Assembly (NCBI GenBank): GCA_021737145.1
Contig: JAIPEN010000003.1
Coordinates: 291,426-355,425, forward strand
Length of the DNA stretch: 64,000 bases
Origin: Desulfarculaceae bacterium
Lineage (GTDB): Bacteria; Desulfobacterota; Desulfarculia; Desulfarculales; Desulfarculaceae
Direction of reading: 5' to 3'
The position numbers and the translations under genes are program-made. Each line of letters starts with the position of its first letter. Position 1 is the first letter of the stretch. Shown one piece after another: positions 51,619-62,802 of this stretch. Under the pieces are notes generated by a model. It had not been told where the DNA came from and searched no databases. It was given only the letters and a program-made list of their open reading frames with translations.

Positions 51619-51735
51619 TTAACCTTGCCGCTGCTTGTGACGCGGGTTTTTTTTGCAGATCACCCGCACCACGCCACCGCGCTTGATTATCTTGCAGTCC
51701 TTGCACATGCGCTTGACCGATGCCCGAACCTTCAT
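51619..51735 (-). CDS. rpmJ: 50S ribosomal protein L36
   Basis: This short 38-residue gene reads [19 protein letters not shown] and ends NPRHKQRQG, with the C-x2-C, C and H zinc ligands of classical L36. A run of eight A in the mRNA encodes the KK near the third Cys. It sits between map and rpsM. No infA gene is present beside it, unlike in many bacteria. Confidence 0.95.
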   Translation of the reverse strand: MKVRASVKRMCKDCKIIKRGGVVRVICKKNPRHKQRQG

Positions 51736-51801
51736 GGGACCGTCTCTCTTTGCAAGCGTTGCCGGCTTTTTGCCCCTTTGAGGGCCGGCCGCCGACCGTC
51801 G

Positions 51802-52563
51802 TTAATCCCCGCTCTTTGGGAGCAGGCTCAATATTCGTGGCCCGTTTTCAGTCACGGCCACGGTGTGTTCGAAGTGGGCCGAAAGTTTACCGTCAGCGGT
51901 CACCGCCGTCCAGCCATCGGCCAATATCTTTACTTCATACCCGCCGGAATTGACCATTGGTTCTATGGCCAACACCAGCCCCGGCTTCAGCTCTATGCCC
52001 CTGCCGGGGGGACCAAAGTTGGGCACTTGCGGGTCTTCGTGCAACGCCCGGCCGATGCCGTGGCCCACGAACTGCCTAACCACGCTGTATCCCGCGGTCT
52101 CGGCCACCTTCTGCACCGCGGCCGAAACGTCGCCCAGGCGCATTCCCGGCCTCATCTGCTCGATGCCCGCCCTCAGAGAGCTTTCAGTGGCATCCATGAG
52201 CGCCTGGGCCTCGGGGCTTACGCGCCCCACGCCCACCGTGGTGGCCGAATCGCCGTTGAACCCGTCCAGCACCACCCCGAAGTCCATGGAGAGAATGTCT
52301 CCCTCCTTCAGGGGATCGCTACGCGGGAAGCCGTGCACCACCTCGCTGTTCACCGAGCAGCAGAGGCTGTAGGGGTAGCCGTGATAGCCCTTGAAGCTCG
52401 GCTTTGCCCCGGCCTGGCGGGCCATGTCCTCGGCCATGGCATCCAGGTCTATGGTGCGGACCCCGGGTTTGACCTCTGCCCTGGCCGCCGCCAGAACCCG
52501 GGCCACCACTTGGTTGGCCCGCGCCATGGCCTCTATCTCGGCCGGGGTTTTTAGGACAATCAT
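51802..52563 (-). CDS. map: Methionine aminopeptidase, type I
   Basis: The 253-residue enzyme removes N-terminal Met from nascent proteins. Metal ligands appear in MDFGVVLDGFNGDSATT (two Asp), GHGIGRALHEDP (His), AIEPMV (Glu) and HFEHTVAVTE (Glu), as in MetAP-I. It lies 30 bp after adk in the spc operon. Confidence 0.96.
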   Translation of the reverse strand: MIVLKTPAEIEAMARANQVVARVLAAARAEVKPGVRTIDLDAMAEDMARQAGAKPSFKGYHGYPYSLCCSVNSEVVHGFPRSDPLKEGDILSMDFGVVLDGFNGDSATTVGVGRVSPEAQALMDATESSLRAGIEQMRPGMRLGDVSAAVQKVAETAGYSVVRQFVGHGIGRALHEDPQVPNFGPPGRGIELKPGLVLAIEPMVNSGGYEVKILADGWTAVTADGKLSAHFEHTVAVTENGPRILSLLPKSGD

Positions 52564-52593
52564 CCCGTTTGGTCCCGTCGCCTCCGGCGGCTG

Positions 52594-53235
52594 TTAACCC
52601 AAAACCGCCTTGATGCGGGTCTGGATATCCTCGATGGAGCCCACGCCGTCGATGGGACGCAGCAGACCCTTGTTCGTATAGTAGTCGATGAGCGGGGCGG
52701 TCTGGTCCTCGTAGACCTTGAGCCGGTTGCCCACCGTGGTCTCGTTGTCGTCGTCGCGCTGGTACAGCTCGCCGCCGCACTTGTCGCAGACGCCCTCTTG
52801 CTTGGGCGGATCGAACATCACGTGGAAGCCCTGGCCGCAGGCCTTGCAGGTGCGGCGGCCGGTCAGGCGGCCCAGCAGCTCGCTGTTGGGCACCTCGATG
52901 CTGATCACGTGATCGATCTTCTTGTCCATGCCGTCGAGCACCTTGTCCAGAGCCTCGGCCTGGGGCACGGTGCGGGGGAAGCCGTCGAGCATGAAACCCT
53001 TGTCGCAGTCGGGCTGGGCGATGCGGTCCTTGGCCAGGCCGATCACCACCTCATCGGGCACCAGCTGGCCGGAGTCCATGTACTTCTTGGCCTCCATGCC
53101 CAGCTCGGTTTGGTTCTTCACGGCCTCGCGCAGCATGTCGCCGGTGGAAATCTGCGGAATTCCATAAGCGTCGATGAGCATCTTGGCCTGGGTGCCTTTG
53201 CCCGCCCCCGGAGGTCCCAACAATATCAAATTCAT
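52594..53235 (-). CDS. adk: Adenylate kinase, zinc-lid type
   Basis: The 213-residue kinase (ATP + AMP to 2 ADP) has P-loop GPPGAGKGTQ (about 8-17), DGFPRT, and a LID with four Cys (CKACG and CDKCG), showing the long zinc-binding form. Its place between secY and map is conserved. Confidence 0.96.
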   Translation of the reverse strand: MNLILLGPPGAGKGTQAKMLIDAYGIPQISTGDMLREAVKNQTELGMEAKKYMDSGQLVPDEVVIGLAKDRIAQPDCDKGFMLDGFPRTVPQAEALDKVLDGMDKKIDHVISIEVPNSELLGRLTGRRTCKACGQGFHVMFDPPKQEGVCDKCGGELYQRDDDNETTVGNRLKVYEDQTAPLIDYYTNKGLLRPIDGVGSIEDIQTRIKAVLG

Positions 53236-53306
53236 GTCCCGCTCCCTGTGTTCCTTTGTCTCCCCAAATCTTCTCTAAAGCGAGAAGCCTCCCTCGAACA
53301 AAATCG

Positions 53307-54614
53307 CTAGCGGCCGCGCACCACGCCTTTTTTCATGAAACCATCATAATGGCGTTGCAGCAGGTGGCTTTCGATCTGAGCCATGGTGTCCATGGCCACC
53401 CCCACCACGATCAGCAGCGCGGTGCCGCCGAAGTAGAACGGCACGTTGAACTGCCCGATGAGGATGGTGGGCAAGACACAGACCGCGCTGACGTACACCG
53501 CCCCTCCCAGGGTCAGGCGGGTCAGCACCCGGTCGATATATTCGGCGGTGCGCTTGCCCGGACGGATGCCCGGGATAAAGCCGCCGTACTTCTTCATGTT
53601 GTCGGCCACGTCTTCCGGGTTGAAGGTCACCGCGGTGTAGAAGTAGCAGAAGAAGAAGATGAGTATCACGAATAGCAGGCTGTAGATCCAGCCGCCCGGA
53701 GTTATGGCCTGGGCCGCGCTCTGCACCCACTCCACCTGGATGAGCTGGGCGATGGTCGCCGGGAACATGATGATGCTGCTGGCGAAGATGGGCGGAATAA
53801 CCCCGGAGGTGTTTATCTTCAGGGGCAAGTGTGTAGTCTGCCCGCCGTACATTCGCCGGCCCACCACCCGTTTGGCGTATTGCACCGGCAGCCGCCGCTG
53901 GCCCTGCTCCACAAAGACGATGGCCGCGATCACCCCGATCATCATCACCACCAGGATGACCATGATGAAGATGCTCATCTCGCCCAGGCTCACCATGCGG
54001 AAGGTGCTGTGGATGGCCGAGGGCATGCGGGCCACGATGCCCGCGAAGATGATCAGGCTGATGCCGTTGCCGATGCCGCGCTCGGTGATCTGCTCGCCCA
54101 GCCACATGATGAAGCTGGTGCCCGCGGCCAGGGTGATCATGGTCATCAAGCGGAAGGCCCAACCGGGGTTGGGAACCACCATGGCGCCGCCCGGGCTGGT
54201 CATGGACTCCAGGCCGATGGCGATCATGAAACCTTGGATCATGGCCAGGACCACGGTGCCGTAGCGGGCGTACTGGGTGATCTTCTTGCGCCCCTCGTCG
54301 CCCTCTTTCTTGAGCTGGGCCAGGTGAGGAATCACCACGGTCAACAGTTCAAGGATGATGCTGGCGCTGATGTAGGGCATGATGCCCAGGGCGAAGATGC
54401 TCATGCGCTCAAGGGCCCCGCCGCTGAACATGTCGAACAGGCCCAGCAGGGTGCCCTGATAACGGGCGAAGAAGGCGCTCAGGGCGTCGGCGTCGATGCC
54501 AGGCGTGGGGATGGCGCAACCCACCCGGTACACGGCCAGCATGATGAGCGTGAACAATATCCGGCGCTTGAGCTCCGGAATCTTGAGCATATTGCCGACG
54601 CCAGCGACTGCCAC
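53307..54614 (-). CDS. secY: Preprotein translocase subunit SecY
   Basis: The 435-residue protein has ten membrane helices and SecY motifs ([13 protein letters not shown], the plug-proximal AIPTPGID, and [15 protein letters not shown]). It is the protein-conducting channel. The start is GTG at 54614, one base from the rplO stop. An internal ATG at 54590 lacks a better binding site. Confidence 0.96.
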   Translation of the reverse strand: MAVAGVGNMLKIPELKRRILFTLIMLAVYRVGCAIPTPGIDADALSAFFARYQGTLLGLFDMFSGGALERMSIFALGIMPYISASIILELLTVVIPHLAQLKKEGDEGRKKITQYARYGTVVLAMIQGFMIAIGLESMTSPGGAMVVPNPGWAFRLMTMITLAAGTSFIMWLGEQITERGIGNGISLIIFAGIVARMPSAIHSTFRMVSLGEMSIFIMVILVVMMIGVIAAIVFVEQGQRRLPVQYAKRVVGRRMYGGQTTHLPLKINTSGVIPPIFASSIIMFPATIAQLIQVEWVQSAAQAITPGGWIYSLLFVILIFFFCYFYTAVTFNPEDVADNMKKYGGFIPGIRPGKRTAEYIDRVLTRLTLGGAVYVSAVCVLPTILIGQFNVPFYFGGTALLIVVGVAMDTMAQIESHLLQRHYDGFMKKGVVRGR

Positions 54615-54615
54615 C

Positions 54616-55059
54616 TTACACCAACTCCACCGTCCCGCCGGCTGCCTCGACCTTGGTCTTGGCGCCCGCGCTGATCTGGTCCACCTTCACGGTCAGGGCA
54701 ACCTTGACCTCGCCCTGGCCCAGAAGCTTGATGGCATCGAAGCAGCCCTTGATCAGGCCGGCCTCGGCCAGGGCCTGGGCGTCAACCACCGTCCCGGCCT
54801 CGAACTTGGCCAGGTCCCTGAGGTTGACTTCGGCGATCTTCTTGCCAAAGGGGTAGTTGCTGAAACCGCGTTTGGGCAGGCGCCGCTGCAGGGGCATCTG
54901 GCCGCCCTCGAAGCCGGGGCGCACGCCGCCGCCGGAGCGCGAGTTCTGGCCCTTGTGGCCCTTGCCCGACGTACCGCCGGTGCCCGAGGCCTGGCCGCGC
55001 CCGATGCGCTTGCGGGCCTTTTTGGCTCCGGCCGGGGGCTTTAGTTCGTTTAGCTTCAT
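54616..55059 (-). CDS. rplO: 50S ribosomal protein L15
   Basis: The 147-residue protein has the L15 N-terminal tail ([38 protein letters not shown]). It is a late assembly protein of the large subunit. It lies between rpmD (9 bp gap) and secY. Confidence 0.97.
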   Translation of the reverse strand: MKLNELKPPAGAKKARKRIGRGQASGTGGTSGKGHKGQNSRSGGGVRPGFEGGQMPLQRRLPKRGFSNYPFGKKIAEVNLRDLAKFEAGTVVDAQALAEAGLIKGCFDAIKLLGQGEVKVALTVKVDQISAGAKTKVEAAGGTVELV

Positions 55060-55068
55060 GCTGGTCCT

Positions 55069-55269
55069 CTAATCCTCGTCGGGGAGCACCACGACCAGGT
55101 GCTCCACCTTCTTGACCATGCCCCGGATTGCCGGGGTGTCCTTGAGGGTAACGACCTTGTTCATCCTGGTCAGGCCCAGGCCCTTGAGGGTCTGGCGCTG
55201 GCGCTGGGGACGGCCGATGTAGCTCTTTACCTGCTTGACCCGAAAGGTCTTGTCATTCGCCTCAGCCAT
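55069..55269 (-). CDS. rpmD: 50S ribosomal protein L30
   Basis: The 66-residue protein has the L30 pattern [20 protein letters not shown] and [16 protein letters not shown]. It follows rpsE by 17 bp. Confidence 0.95.
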   Translation of the reverse strand: MAEANDKTFRVKQVKSYIGRPQRQRQTLKGLGLTRMNKVVTLKDTPAIRGMVKKVEHLVVVLPDED

Positions 55270-55286
55270 GCTGCACCTTCCCGGCC

Positions 55287-55823
55287 CTAGGCCGACACCT
55301 GATCCACCGGCAGACCGCGCCGTTGGGCCATCTGCTCGGGGCTCTTGAGGGCGCGGAGTCCCTCCAGGGTGGCCCGGATCACGTTGTGCGGGTTGTGGGT
55401 GCCCAACACCTTGGTAAGGATGTCGGTGACCCCGGCCGCCTCCAACACGGCGCGCACCGCGCCGCCGGCGATAACCCCGGTTCCGGGGCGGGCCGGCTTG
55501 AGCAATACCTTGCCCGCGCCGAAGCGGCCGATGATCTCGTGGGGGATGGTGCCCTCCCGCAGCGGAATGGGGGTCATGTCCCGCTTGGCTTTTTCCACAC
55601 CCTTGCGGATGGCCTCGGGGACTTCGTTGGCTTTGCCCAGGCCGAAGCCCACGCTGCCCTCGCCGTCACCCACCACGACCACGGCCGCGAAGGAGAAACG
55701 GCGTCCGCCCTTGACCACCTTGGCCACGCGGTTTATGTGCACCACCTTGTCGATGAGCTGAAATTCGTCTTCAGCCACCGGGCGGGGTCTGCGTCGATCC
55801 GGTCTATTGCGTTTATCCAGCAA
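55287..55823 (-). CDS. rpsE: 30S ribosomal protein S5
   Basis: The 178-residue protein has the double-stranded RNA-binding domain ([17 protein letters not shown]) and the conserved [15 protein letters not shown] segment. It supports decoding fidelity. The start is TTG at 55823, set by an in-frame stop two codons upstream and GAGG at 8-base spacing. A GTG 15 codons in is a weaker alternative. Confidence 0.95.
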   Translation of the reverse strand: MLDKRNRPDRRRPRPVAEDEFQLIDKVVHINRVAKVVKGGRRFSFAAVVVVGDGEGSVGFGLGKANEVPEAIRKGVEKAKRDMTPIPLREGTIPHEIIGRFGAGKVLLKPARPGTGVIAGGAVRAVLEAAGVTDILTKVLGTHNPHNVIRATLEGLRALKSPEQMAQRRGLPVDQVSA

Positions 55824-55860
55824 GGCCTATCCCTCACATGCCAGGCGCGTGCATAGCGCC

Positions 55861-56229
55861 CTAAAAGTCCAGACCCGCTTCGCGGGCCGCCTCGGCCAGA
55901 GCCTTCACCCGGCCGTGATACAAAAATCCATTGCGGTCGAAAACCACCCGCTTGATGCCCTTGGCCTGCGCCTTGGCCGCCACGGCGGCACCGACCTTCT
56001 TGGCGGTGTCCACGTTGCCGCGATGGCCTTCGTGGTCGCCCAGGTCCTGGGGCAGGCTGGAGGCGGACACCAGGGTGTTGCCGCTCTCGTCGTCGATTAT
56101 CTGAGCGTACATGTTGCTCAGGGAGCGGAATACGCAGAGGCGGGGGCGTTCGGAGGTGCCGCGCACCTTGCTGCGAACCCGCGCCTGGCGCTTGCCCCAG
56201 GCAAGCTTACGTCTGTTGGTCTTTGCCAT
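55861..56229 (-). CDS. rplR: 50S ribosomal protein L18
   Basis: The 122-residue protein carries the 5S rRNA-binding L18 pattern ([43 protein letters not shown]). It lies 21 bp after rplF. Confidence 0.96.
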   Translation of the reverse strand: MAKTNRRKLAWGKRQARVRSKVRGTSERPRLCVFRSLSNMYAQIIDDESGNTLVSASSLPQDLGDHEGHRGNVDTAKKVGAAVAAKAQAKGIKRVVFDRNGFLYHGRVKALAEAAREAGLDF

Positions 56230-56250
56230 GATCGTGCCTCGTGTCCCGGG

Positions 56251-56790
56251 TTACTTGACGCCGGCCTTGCCCACCTTGCGCCGGATGGTCTCCTCGGCAT
56301 ACTTGATGCCTTTGCCCTTGTAGGGCTCGGGAGGCCGGAAGGCGCGGATGGTGGCGGCGGTTTGACCCAAGAGCTCCTTGTCGATTCCGCTCAGGGTGAC
56401 GATGGTGTTCTTCTCCACCGAGGCGCTGATGCCCTCGGGAAGGGCGAAATCCACCGGGTGGCTGAAGCCCAGGGTGAGCTTCAAGGTGTTGCCGGATGCC
56501 TCGGCGCGATAGCCCACGCCGTTGATCTCCAGCACCTTGGTGTAACCCTGGCTGACTCCCAGCACCATATTGTTTATGAGGCTGCGGAACAGCCCCCACA
56601 GGCCCCGGGCCTTGAGGGAGTCGTCCACCGGGGCCACGCTGACCTTGCCGTCCTCCTGGCTGATTTGCACCAGGGGATGCAGCTCGCGGCTCAAAACGCC
56701 CTTGGGCCCCTTGACCTCGATCTTGCTCTCATCCAAGGTGACCTCGACCCCTGCGGGGAGGCTCACCGGCTGTTTACCCACGCGACTCAT
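56251..56790 (-). CDS. rplF: 50S ribosomal protein L6
   Basis: The 179-residue protein starts MSRVGKQPVSLPAGVEV and has the two repeated L6 domains and terminal PPEPYKGKGIKYAEETIRRK. It binds 23S rRNA near the factor site. I chose the ATG at 56790. A 21-residue extension overlaps rpsH and is not supported. Confidence 0.97.
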   Translation of the reverse strand: MSRVGKQPVSLPAGVEVTLDESKIEVKGPKGVLSRELHPLVQISQEDGKVSVAPVDDSLKARGLWGLFRSLINNMVLGVSQGYTKVLEINGVGYRAEASGNTLKLTLGFSHPVDFALPEGISASVEKNTIVTLSGIDKELLGQTAATIRAFRPPEPYKGKGIKYAEETIRRKVGKAGVK

Positions 56791-56809
56791 GATAAAAGCT
56801 CCCAGCCCC

Positions 56810-57205
56810 CTACCAAACCGCGCAGAGGATTTCGCCGCCCACCTTGGCTTCATGGGCGGCCCTGTCGCTCAACACACCTTTGGGGGTGGAGAGAATGTTC
56901 ACCCCCAGGCCGCTGCGCACCTGGGGAATTTCATCAAAGCCAACGTACACCCGGCGGCTGGGCTTGGAAACCCTCTGAATACCGTCGATGACCGGCTTGC
57001 CGGCCACGTACTTGAGCTTGATGGTCAAAAGGCCCTGCTTGTCATCGTCCTGCACCGAATAATCGGTGACATAGCCCTCTTCCATCAGCACCCGGGCCAC
57101 GGCGGCCTTGAGGCGCGAGGAGGGAACGACCACCTCGTCGTGGCGGGCCAGGAGCGCGTTGCGCACGCGGGTGAGCAGGTCGGCTACGGGATCTTGCATG
57201 GACAT
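56810..57205 (-). CDS. rpsH: 30S ribosomal protein S8
   Basis: The 131-residue protein has the S8 opening [14 protein letters not shown] and C-terminal [19 protein letters not shown]. It binds the central domain of 16S rRNA and, in E. coli, represses spc-operon translation. The first ATG has GGAG 7 bases upstream. Confidence 0.97.
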   Translation of the reverse strand: MSMQDPVADLLTRVRNALLARHDEVVVPSSRLKAAVARVLMEEGYVTDYSVQDDDKQGLLTIKLKYVAGKPVIDGIQRVSKPSRRVYVGFDEIPQVRSGLGVNILSTPKGVLSDRAAHEAKVGGEILCAVW

Positions 57206-57215
57206 GTTGCCTCTC

Positions 57216-57401
57216 CTACCAGCTCGACTTGATCACGCCGGGAATCTCGCCCCGGAGCGCCATGTCGCGGAAGCAGATGCGGCAGATGCCGAATTTGCGT
57301 ATGAAAGCCCGCGGCCGTCCGCAGATGGGGCAGCGGTTATAGGCACGCACCCCAAATTTGGGCTTTGCCTTGGCCTTGTTTCTAAGCGCCGTCTTGGCCA
57401 A
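57216..57401 (-). CDS. rpsN: 30S ribosomal protein S14, zinc type (type Z)
   Basis: The 61-residue protein has two CxxC motifs (RCPICGRPR and CRICFRD), marking the short zinc-binding S14. The start is TTG at 57401 with GGAGG 9 bases upstream. An in-frame stop two codons earlier excludes any other start. Confidence 0.96.
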   Translation of the reverse strand: MAKTALRNKAKAKPKFGVRAYNRCPICGRPRAFIRKFGICRICFRDMALRGEIPGVIKSSW

Positions 57402-57421
57402 CTTTTATCGCCTCCCGCTTT

Positions 57422-57976
57422 CTAAGCCTTAAAGGGCATGCCCAGCAACTTCAGCAGGGCCCGGCCCTCCTCATCGGTAGGGGCGGTGGTTACGATGGTT
57501 ATGTTCATCCCCTTCACCTTGTCGATCTTGTCGTAGTCGATCTCGGGGAAGATGATGTGTTCCTTGATGCCCAGGGTGTAGTTGCCGCGGCCGTCAAAGG
57601 CCTTGGGGCTCACCCCCCGGAAATCGCGCACTCGGGGCAGGGCCACGTGCATGAGCTTATCCAAGAACAGCCACATGCGCTCGTCCCGAAGCGTCACCGA
57701 GGTGCCCACCGGCATTCCCTCGCGCAGTTTGAACGAGGCGATGGAGCGCTTGGCCCGGTTGATCATGGCCCTCTGGCCGGCGATCAGGGTCAGTTCGTCG
57801 GCGGCCGCGTCCAGAAGCTTCACGTTCTGGATGGCCTCGCCCACGCCCATGTTGAGCACCGCCTTGACCACCCGGGGCACCTGCATGATGTTTTTATAGC
57901 CGAAGGTCTCCGTCAATTGGGGCACGACTTCTTGGTCATAGAAGGCGCGCAACCTCGGCGCTTTGTTATCGCTCAT
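57422..57976 (-). CDS. rplE: 50S ribosomal protein L5
   Basis: The 184-residue protein has L5 motifs ([40 protein letters not shown]). It binds 5S rRNA and contacts P-site tRNA. An 88-bp gap, the largest within this part of the cluster, separates it from rplX. Confidence 0.97.
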   Translation of the reverse strand: MSDNKAPRLRAFYDQEVVPQLTETFGYKNIMQVPRVVKAVLNMGVGEAIQNVKLLDAAADELTLIAGQRAMINRAKRSIASFKLREGMPVGTSVTLRDERMWLFLDKLMHVALPRVRDFRGVSPKAFDGRGNYTLGIKEHIIFPEIDYDKIDKVKGMNITIVTTAPTDEEGRALLKLLGMPFKA

Positions 57977-58064
57977 TATCGTCTAAGCTCCTCTGTTGAA
58001 GCCGGCCTCGCTTGACCGGCTCGTCCCAGGGAACTGGCCGGGCGCGGGCGTCGCCGCACCAGAC

Positions 58065-58388
58065 TCAGTTATCCATGTATTCGCCGCACTTGCCACAGAA
58101 GCGGGCGACCTTGCCGTTTTCCAGCTTCTTGCGGCTCACCCGCCCGGGCTGGTTGCACTTGGGGCACAGAAGCATCAGGTTGCTGATGGCCAAAGGCGCC
58201 TCCCGCTCCACGATGCCGCCCTGTCCGCCCTGTCCGGCCCGGGTGTGGCGCTTGATCATATTGACCTTTTCCACCACCGCCCGCTGCTTGACCGGGTCAA
58301 CTTTCAGGACCTTGCCCACCTTGCCCTTTTCGCGGCCGGCCTGGACCAGGACCCTGTCGTCCTTTTTTATGTTCAGCTTGCTACTCAC
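58065..58388 (-). CDS. rplX: 50S ribosomal protein L24 with C-terminal Cys motifs
   Basis: The 107-residue protein has the KOW motif ([18 protein letters not shown]) and [13 protein letters not shown]. Its C-terminus carries two CxxC pairs (CPKC and CGKC), a probable zinc ribbon. It initiates large-subunit assembly. The start is GTG at 58388. Confidence 0.95.
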   Translation of the reverse strand: MSSKLNIKKDDRVLVQAGREKGKVGKVLKVDPVKQRAVVEKVNMIKRHTRAGQGGQGGIVEREAPLAISNLMLLCPKCNQPGRVSRKKLENGKVARFCGKCGEYMDN

Positions 58389-58396
58389 GGCTTCAC

Positions 58397-58765
58397 CTAC
58401 AGGACCTCGGGGGCCAGGGAAACGATCTTCATGAAGTTCTTGGCCCGAAGCTCGCGGGCGACGGGGCCGAAGATGCGGGTGCCGATGGGCTCGCGGGCCT
58501 GGTTGATCAGAACCGCGGAGTTGTCGTCGAACTTGATGAAGGTTCCGTCCGGTCGGTGCACTTCCTTGGCCGTGCGCACCACCACCGCCTTCATCACATC
58601 ACCCTTTTTCACCTTGCTGTTGGGCAGGGCTTCCTTTACCGACACCACGATGATGTCGCCCACCGATGCGTAACGGCGTTTGGAGCCGCCCAACACCTTA
58701 ATGCAATAGAGCCTCTTGGCGCCGCTGTTGTCGGCGGCCAGGAGATTGGTTTCCGGCTGGATCAT
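58397..58765 (-). CDS. rplN: 50S ribosomal protein L14
   Basis: The 122-residue protein has L14 motifs ([32 protein letters not shown]). It forms an intersubunit bridge. It lies 27 bp after rpsQ and 8 bp before rplX. Confidence 0.97.
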   Translation of the reverse strand: MIQPETNLLAADNSGAKRLYCIKVLGGSKRRYASVGDIIVVSVKEALPNSKVKKGDVMKAVVVRTAKEVHRPDGTFIKFDDNSAVLINQAREPIGTRIFGPVARELRAKNFMKIVSLAPEVL

Positions 58766-58792
58766 GGCCTTACTGCTCCTACTCGGCGGCCC

Positions 58793-59056
58793 CTAGGCCA
58801 CCCGCTCCAGCACTTTGCTGACGCGCCAGCGCTTATGACGGCTCAGGGGGCGGCTCTGGCGGATAAGCACGGTGTCGCCCACGCGGCAGTCGTTGGTCTC
58901 GTCGTGGGCCATGAACTTGGCCCGGCGGCGCACGTATTTCTTATAGACGGGATGCTTGACCAGGCGTTCCACCAGGACCACCACCGTCTTGTCCATCTTG
59001 TCGCTGACCACCAAACCGGCCAGGGCCTTGGCGTTCCCGCGTTCCTTCTCGGCCAT
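58793..59056 (-). CDS. rpsQ: 30S ribosomal protein S17
   Basis: The 87-residue OB-fold protein has the S17 pattern [19 protein letters not shown] and [18 protein letters not shown]. It is a primary 16S rRNA-binding protein. Confidence 0.96.
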   Translation of the reverse strand: MAEKERGNAKALAGLVVSDKMDKTVVVLVERLVKHPVYKKYVRRRAKFMAHDETNDCRVGDTVLIRQSRPLSRHKRWRVSKVLERVA

Positions 59057-59069
59057 GGAATCCTACTCC

Positions 59070-59267
59070 CTAAACCGCTTCGGCTTGGCGCTGGCTAATC
59101 ACGGTCAGCACCCGCGCGATGTCTTTTTTGGTCTGGCCAATCCGCATGGGATTCTCCAGCTGCCCGGTGGCGTGCTGGAAGTTCAGGTTGAACAGCTCCT
59201 CGCGGAGGTCTTCCAACTTCTGGGCCAGCTCGTCGGGCGAGAGTTCTCTGAGCTCAGGGGCCTTCAT
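59070..59267 (-). CDS. rpmC: 50S ribosomal protein L29
   Basis: The 65-residue helical protein starts [18 protein letters not shown] and contains [18 protein letters not shown], the L29 core near the exit tunnel. I chose the ATG at 59267, 4 bp after rplP. Longer versions overlap rplP. Confidence 0.95.
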   Translation of the reverse strand: MKAPELRELSPDELAQKLEDLREELFNLNFQHATGQLENPMRIGQTKKDIARVLTVISQRQAEAV

Positions 59268-59271
59268 GGCG

Positions 59272-59679
59272 TCAGCTCCTCTCCACGATGCGCGTCTTGA
59301 ACGGCAGCTTATGGCCGGCCAGGCGCAGGGCTTCCAGGGCGACCTCGCGGGCCACACCGTCGATCTCGAAAATCATACGCCCGGGACGAATCACGGCCAC
59401 CCAGCCTTCCGGAGCGCCCTTGCCCTTGCCCATGCGGGTTTCCGCCGGCTTGGAGGTGAAGGGCTTGTCCGGGAACACCCGGATGAACACCTGCCCGCCG
59501 CGCTTGACGTGGCGGGTGATGGCGATACGGCTGGCCTCGATCTGCTGGTTGCTCATCCAACCCCGGCCCAAGGCCTGCAGGCCGAACTGGCCAAAGCTGA
59601 CCCGGTTGCCCCTCTGGGCCTTGCCCCGCATGCGTCCCTTCTGGACCTTGCGATGTCTTACTCTCTTGGGCGCTAGCAT
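59272..59679 (-). CDS. rplP: 50S ribosomal protein L16
   Basis: The 135-residue protein has the L16 pattern [19 protein letters not shown] and [18 protein letters not shown]. It contacts A-site tRNA and is needed for peptidyl transfer. Confidence 0.97.
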   Translation of the reverse strand: MLAPKRVRHRKVQKGRMRGKAQRGNRVSFGQFGLQALGRGWMSNQQIEASRIAITRHVKRGGQVFIRVFPDKPFTSKPAETRMGKGKGAPEGWVAVIRPGRMIFEIDGVAREVALEALRLAGHKLPFKTRIVERS

Positions 59680-59720
59680 GGTTAGCTATGCCTTTCCTCA
59701 ATAATTGGCGAGCCCGCTCT

Positions 59721-60371
<651 letters not shown>

Positions 60372-60387
60372 ACCCGTCTCTCCTTGC

Positions 60388-60720
60388 CTAGCGCTCGTCC
60401 ACCACCACGGTGATGTGGCTGGTCCGCTTGCGAATAATGAAGGCCCGGCCCATGGCCCGGGGACGCCACCGCTTCAGGGTGGGACCGCCGTCCACGTAGG
60501 CCTTCTTGACGTAGAGCTTGTCCACGTCGACATTGCTGTCGGTGGTGGCGTTGGCCACCGCGGAGTTGATGACCTTGGCCACCAATCCGGCGGCCTTTTT
60601 GGGCGTGAACTTCAATTTGTTCAGCGCCTCGCCCACCTTCATGCCCCGTACCGCGTCGGCCACCAAGCGGGCCTTGCGGGGGGAGATGCGTACGAATTTG
60701 GCTTTGGCCACCGATTCCAT
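60388..60720 (-). CDS. rplV: 50S ribosomal protein L22
   Basis: The 110-residue protein has [17 protein letters not shown] and [15 protein letters not shown], the L22 tunnel-loop region where macrolide-resistance changes occur. I chose ATG 60720 ([10 protein letters not shown]), 4 bp after rpsS. Confidence 0.96.
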   Translation of the reverse strand: MESVAKAKFVRISPRKARLVADAVRGMKVGEALNKLKFTPKKAAGLVAKVINSAVANATTDSNVDVDKLYVKKAYVDGGPTLKRWRPRAMGRAFIIRKRTSHITVVVDER

Positions 60721-60724
60721 GGGC

Positions 60725-61003
60725 CTACCTCTTCTTACCCTTCTTGTCCGACGCGTGACCATAGTAGGTGCGGGTGGGGCTGAACTCGCCCAACTTATGA
60801 CCCACCATGTTCTCGGTCACGAACACCGGAATAAACTTTTTGCCGTTGTGCACCGCGAAGGTCAAGCCCACGAAATCGGGCATGATGGTGGAGCGGCGGC
60901 TCCAAGTCTTTATGACCTTGCGGCTGGCCGAGGCCGAAGCCTCATCGACCTTTTTGCCCAGATGCTCGTCCACGAAGGGACCTTTTTTAAGGCTGCGCGA
61001 CAT
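60725..61003 (-). CDS. rpsS: 30S ribosomal protein S19
   Basis: The 92-residue protein starts [15 protein letters not shown] and has [20 protein letters not shown] and [13 protein letters not shown]. It lies in the 30S head with S13. Confidence 0.97.
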   Translation of the reverse strand: MSRSLKKGPFVDEHLGKKVDEASASASRKVIKTWSRRSTIMPDFVGLTFAVHNGKKFIPVFVTENMVGHKLGEFSPTRTYYGHASDKKGKKR

Positions 61004-61012
61004 CGCTGGCTC

Positions 61013-61837
61013 CTACTGATAGCGCCGGCGGACGATAAAGTTGTCCGAAGGCTTCTTTTTGCGGGTGCGGTAGCCCTTGGTGGGCCAGCCCCAGGGACTG
61101 CAGGGGTGACGTCCACCACTGCTGCGCCCCTCGCCGCCGCCCATGGGGTGATCCACGGGGTTCATGGCCACGCCGCGCACCTTGGGCCGCCTGCCGCTCC
61201 AGCGGGTGCGGCCCGCCTTGCCCCAGTTGACGTTCTCGTGCTGCTCGTTGCCCACCTCGCCGATGGTCGCCCGGCAGCGCACATTGACCCGCCGCATCTC
61301 GCCCGAAGGCAGCTTCAAGGTGGCGTAACCGCCTTCCTTGGCCATGAGCTGGGCGTAGGTCCCGGCCGAGCGCACGATCTGGCCGCCGGCCCCGATCTTG
61401 AGCTCCACGTTATGCAAGTGGGTGCCCAAGGGGATGTTGGCCAGGGTCATGGCGTTGCCCGGCACGATGTCGGCCTTGTCGGTGCTCACCACCTGGGCGC
61501 CCACGGTCAGGCCCTTGGGGGCCAGGATGTAGCGCTTCTCGCCGTCCAGGTAGTGCAGCAGGGCGATGTTGGCCGAGCGGTTGGGGTCGTATTCGATGGC
61601 CGCCACCTTGGCCGGCACTTCGAACTTGTCCCGCTTGAAGTCGATGCGGCGGTAACGGCGCTTGTGGCCTCCGCCCCGGTGACGCGCGGTCACCCGGCCG
61701 TAGTTGTTGCGGCCGCCCTTTTTGGGCAACGGCTCCAGCAGGCTTTTTTCCGGCTCGCTCTTGGTGATTTCCTCGCGCTCCAAATAGGTCATGAAGCGCC
61801 GGCCCGGCGAAGTCGGTTTGTATTTTTTGATGGCCAT
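61013..61837 (-). CDS. rplB: 50S ribosomal protein L2
   Basis: The 274-residue protein has L2 motifs ([19 protein letters not shown]) and the C-terminal peptidyl-transferase-proximal region [19 protein letters not shown], which includes the essential His. Length and order are typical. Confidence 0.98.
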   Translation of the reverse strand: MAIKKYKPTSPGRRFMTYLEREEITKSEPEKSLLEPLPKKGGRNNYGRVTARHRGGGHKRRYRRIDFKRDKFEVPAKVAAIEYDPNRSANIALLHYLDGEKRYILAPKGLTVGAQVVSTDKADIVPGNAMTLANIPLGTHLHNVELKIGAGGQIVRSAGTYAQLMAKEGGYATLKLPSGEMRRVNVRCRATIGEVGNEQHENVNWGKAGRTRWSGRRPKVRGVAMNPVDHPMGGGEGRSSGGRHPCSPWGWPTKGYRTRKKKPSDNFIVRRRYQ

Positions 61838-61875
61838 TGGTCCAGGTCCTCTCTAAAAGCTCCGGGGCTGCCCGC

Positions 61876-62166
61876 CTAGGCTCCCTCGAAGAAATCCACG
61901 CTATGGCCCGGGGCCAGGGTCACGTAGGCCTTCTTCCAGTCGCCGCGCCGGCCCAAGATGCGGCCCTGACGCTTCTTCTTGCCCACAAAGCTGGCGGTGG
62001 ACACCTTGAGCACCTTGACGGTGAACAGCTTTTCCACCGCCTGGCGAATCTCCACCTTGGTGGCCCGCTTGTCCACCTCGAACACCAACTGGTTGTTCAG
62101 TTCCTTGGCCAGGGTGCTCTTCTCGGTCACCAGAGGCCGCCGAATGACTTCTCTCAGGTCCTTCAC
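61876..62166 (-). CDS. rplW: 50S ribosomal protein L23
   Basis: The 96-residue protein has [14 protein letters not shown] and the tunnel-exit pattern [20 protein letters not shown], the docking site for trigger factor and SRP. It starts with GTG inside the rplD stop (GTGA), with GGAGG 7 bases upstream. Confidence 0.95.
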   Translation of the reverse strand: MKDLREVIRRPLVTEKSTLAKELNNQLVFEVDKRATKVEIRQAVEKLFTVKVLKVSTASFVGKKKRQGRILGRRGDWKKAYVTLAPGHSVDFFEGA

Positions 62167-62783
62167 GACAGCGCCTCCTCTATGCCGGCCACCGCGTCCT
62201 GCAACAGAACCAGCCGGTCGTACTTGAGGATGTCGTATACGTTGAGCCCCTCTGCCCGGAGAACCTTGACCCGGGGCACGTTGCGCGAGCTCTTTTCCAA
62301 CACCTCGTCGGCTCCGGGAGTGACCACCAGGCAGTTGCCCGCTTCCAGGGCGCCCAGCACGGACACGAAGTCCTTGGTCTTGATGGCCTCCAGGTCGAAG
62401 CCCGAGAGCACGGTCAGCTTCTCCTCGCCCAGCTTGGAGGACAGGGCCGAACGCAGGGCGGCCTTCTTGACCTTCTTGGGCAGGGTGTAGGAGTAGTCGC
62501 GCGGCTTGGGCCCGAACGTGGTTCCGCCACCCCGCCACAGGGGACTGCGCCGCGAGCCCACGCGGGCCCGGCCGGTGCCCTTTTGGCGCCAGGGCTTCTT
62601 GCCCCCGCCGCGAAGCTCCGCGCGGCCCTTGGTGCAGGCGTTGCCGGAACGGCGCTTTGCCAGTTGCCAAACAACCACTTCGTGCAGCAGGTGGGGCTTG
62701 ACCTCGGCGCCAAAGACGGCCTCGGACAGCTCCACCGAGCCGACCTTCTGATTGTTGCGGTCTATTACATCCATCGTAGGCAT
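62163..62783 (-). CDS. rplD: 50S ribosomal protein L4
   Basis: The 206-residue protein has the L4 pattern [19 protein letters not shown] and the tunnel loop [20 protein letters not shown]. In E. coli L4 represses the S10 operon. I chose ATG 62783, which has AGG at 8-base spacing. A GTG 9 bases earlier is possible. Confidence 0.96.
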   Translation of the reverse strand: MPTMDVIDRNNQKVGSVELSEAVFGAEVKPHLLHEVVVWQLAKRRSGNACTKGRAELRGGGKKPWRQKGTGRARVGSRRSPLWRGGGTTFGPKPRDYSYTLPKKVKKAALRSALSSKLGEEKLTVLSGFDLEAIKTKDFVSVLGALEAGNCLVVTPGADEVLEKSSRNVPRVKVLRAEGLNVYDILKYDRLVLLQDAVAGIEEALS

Positions 62784-62802
62784 CTTGATCACCTAAGTGT
62801 GC

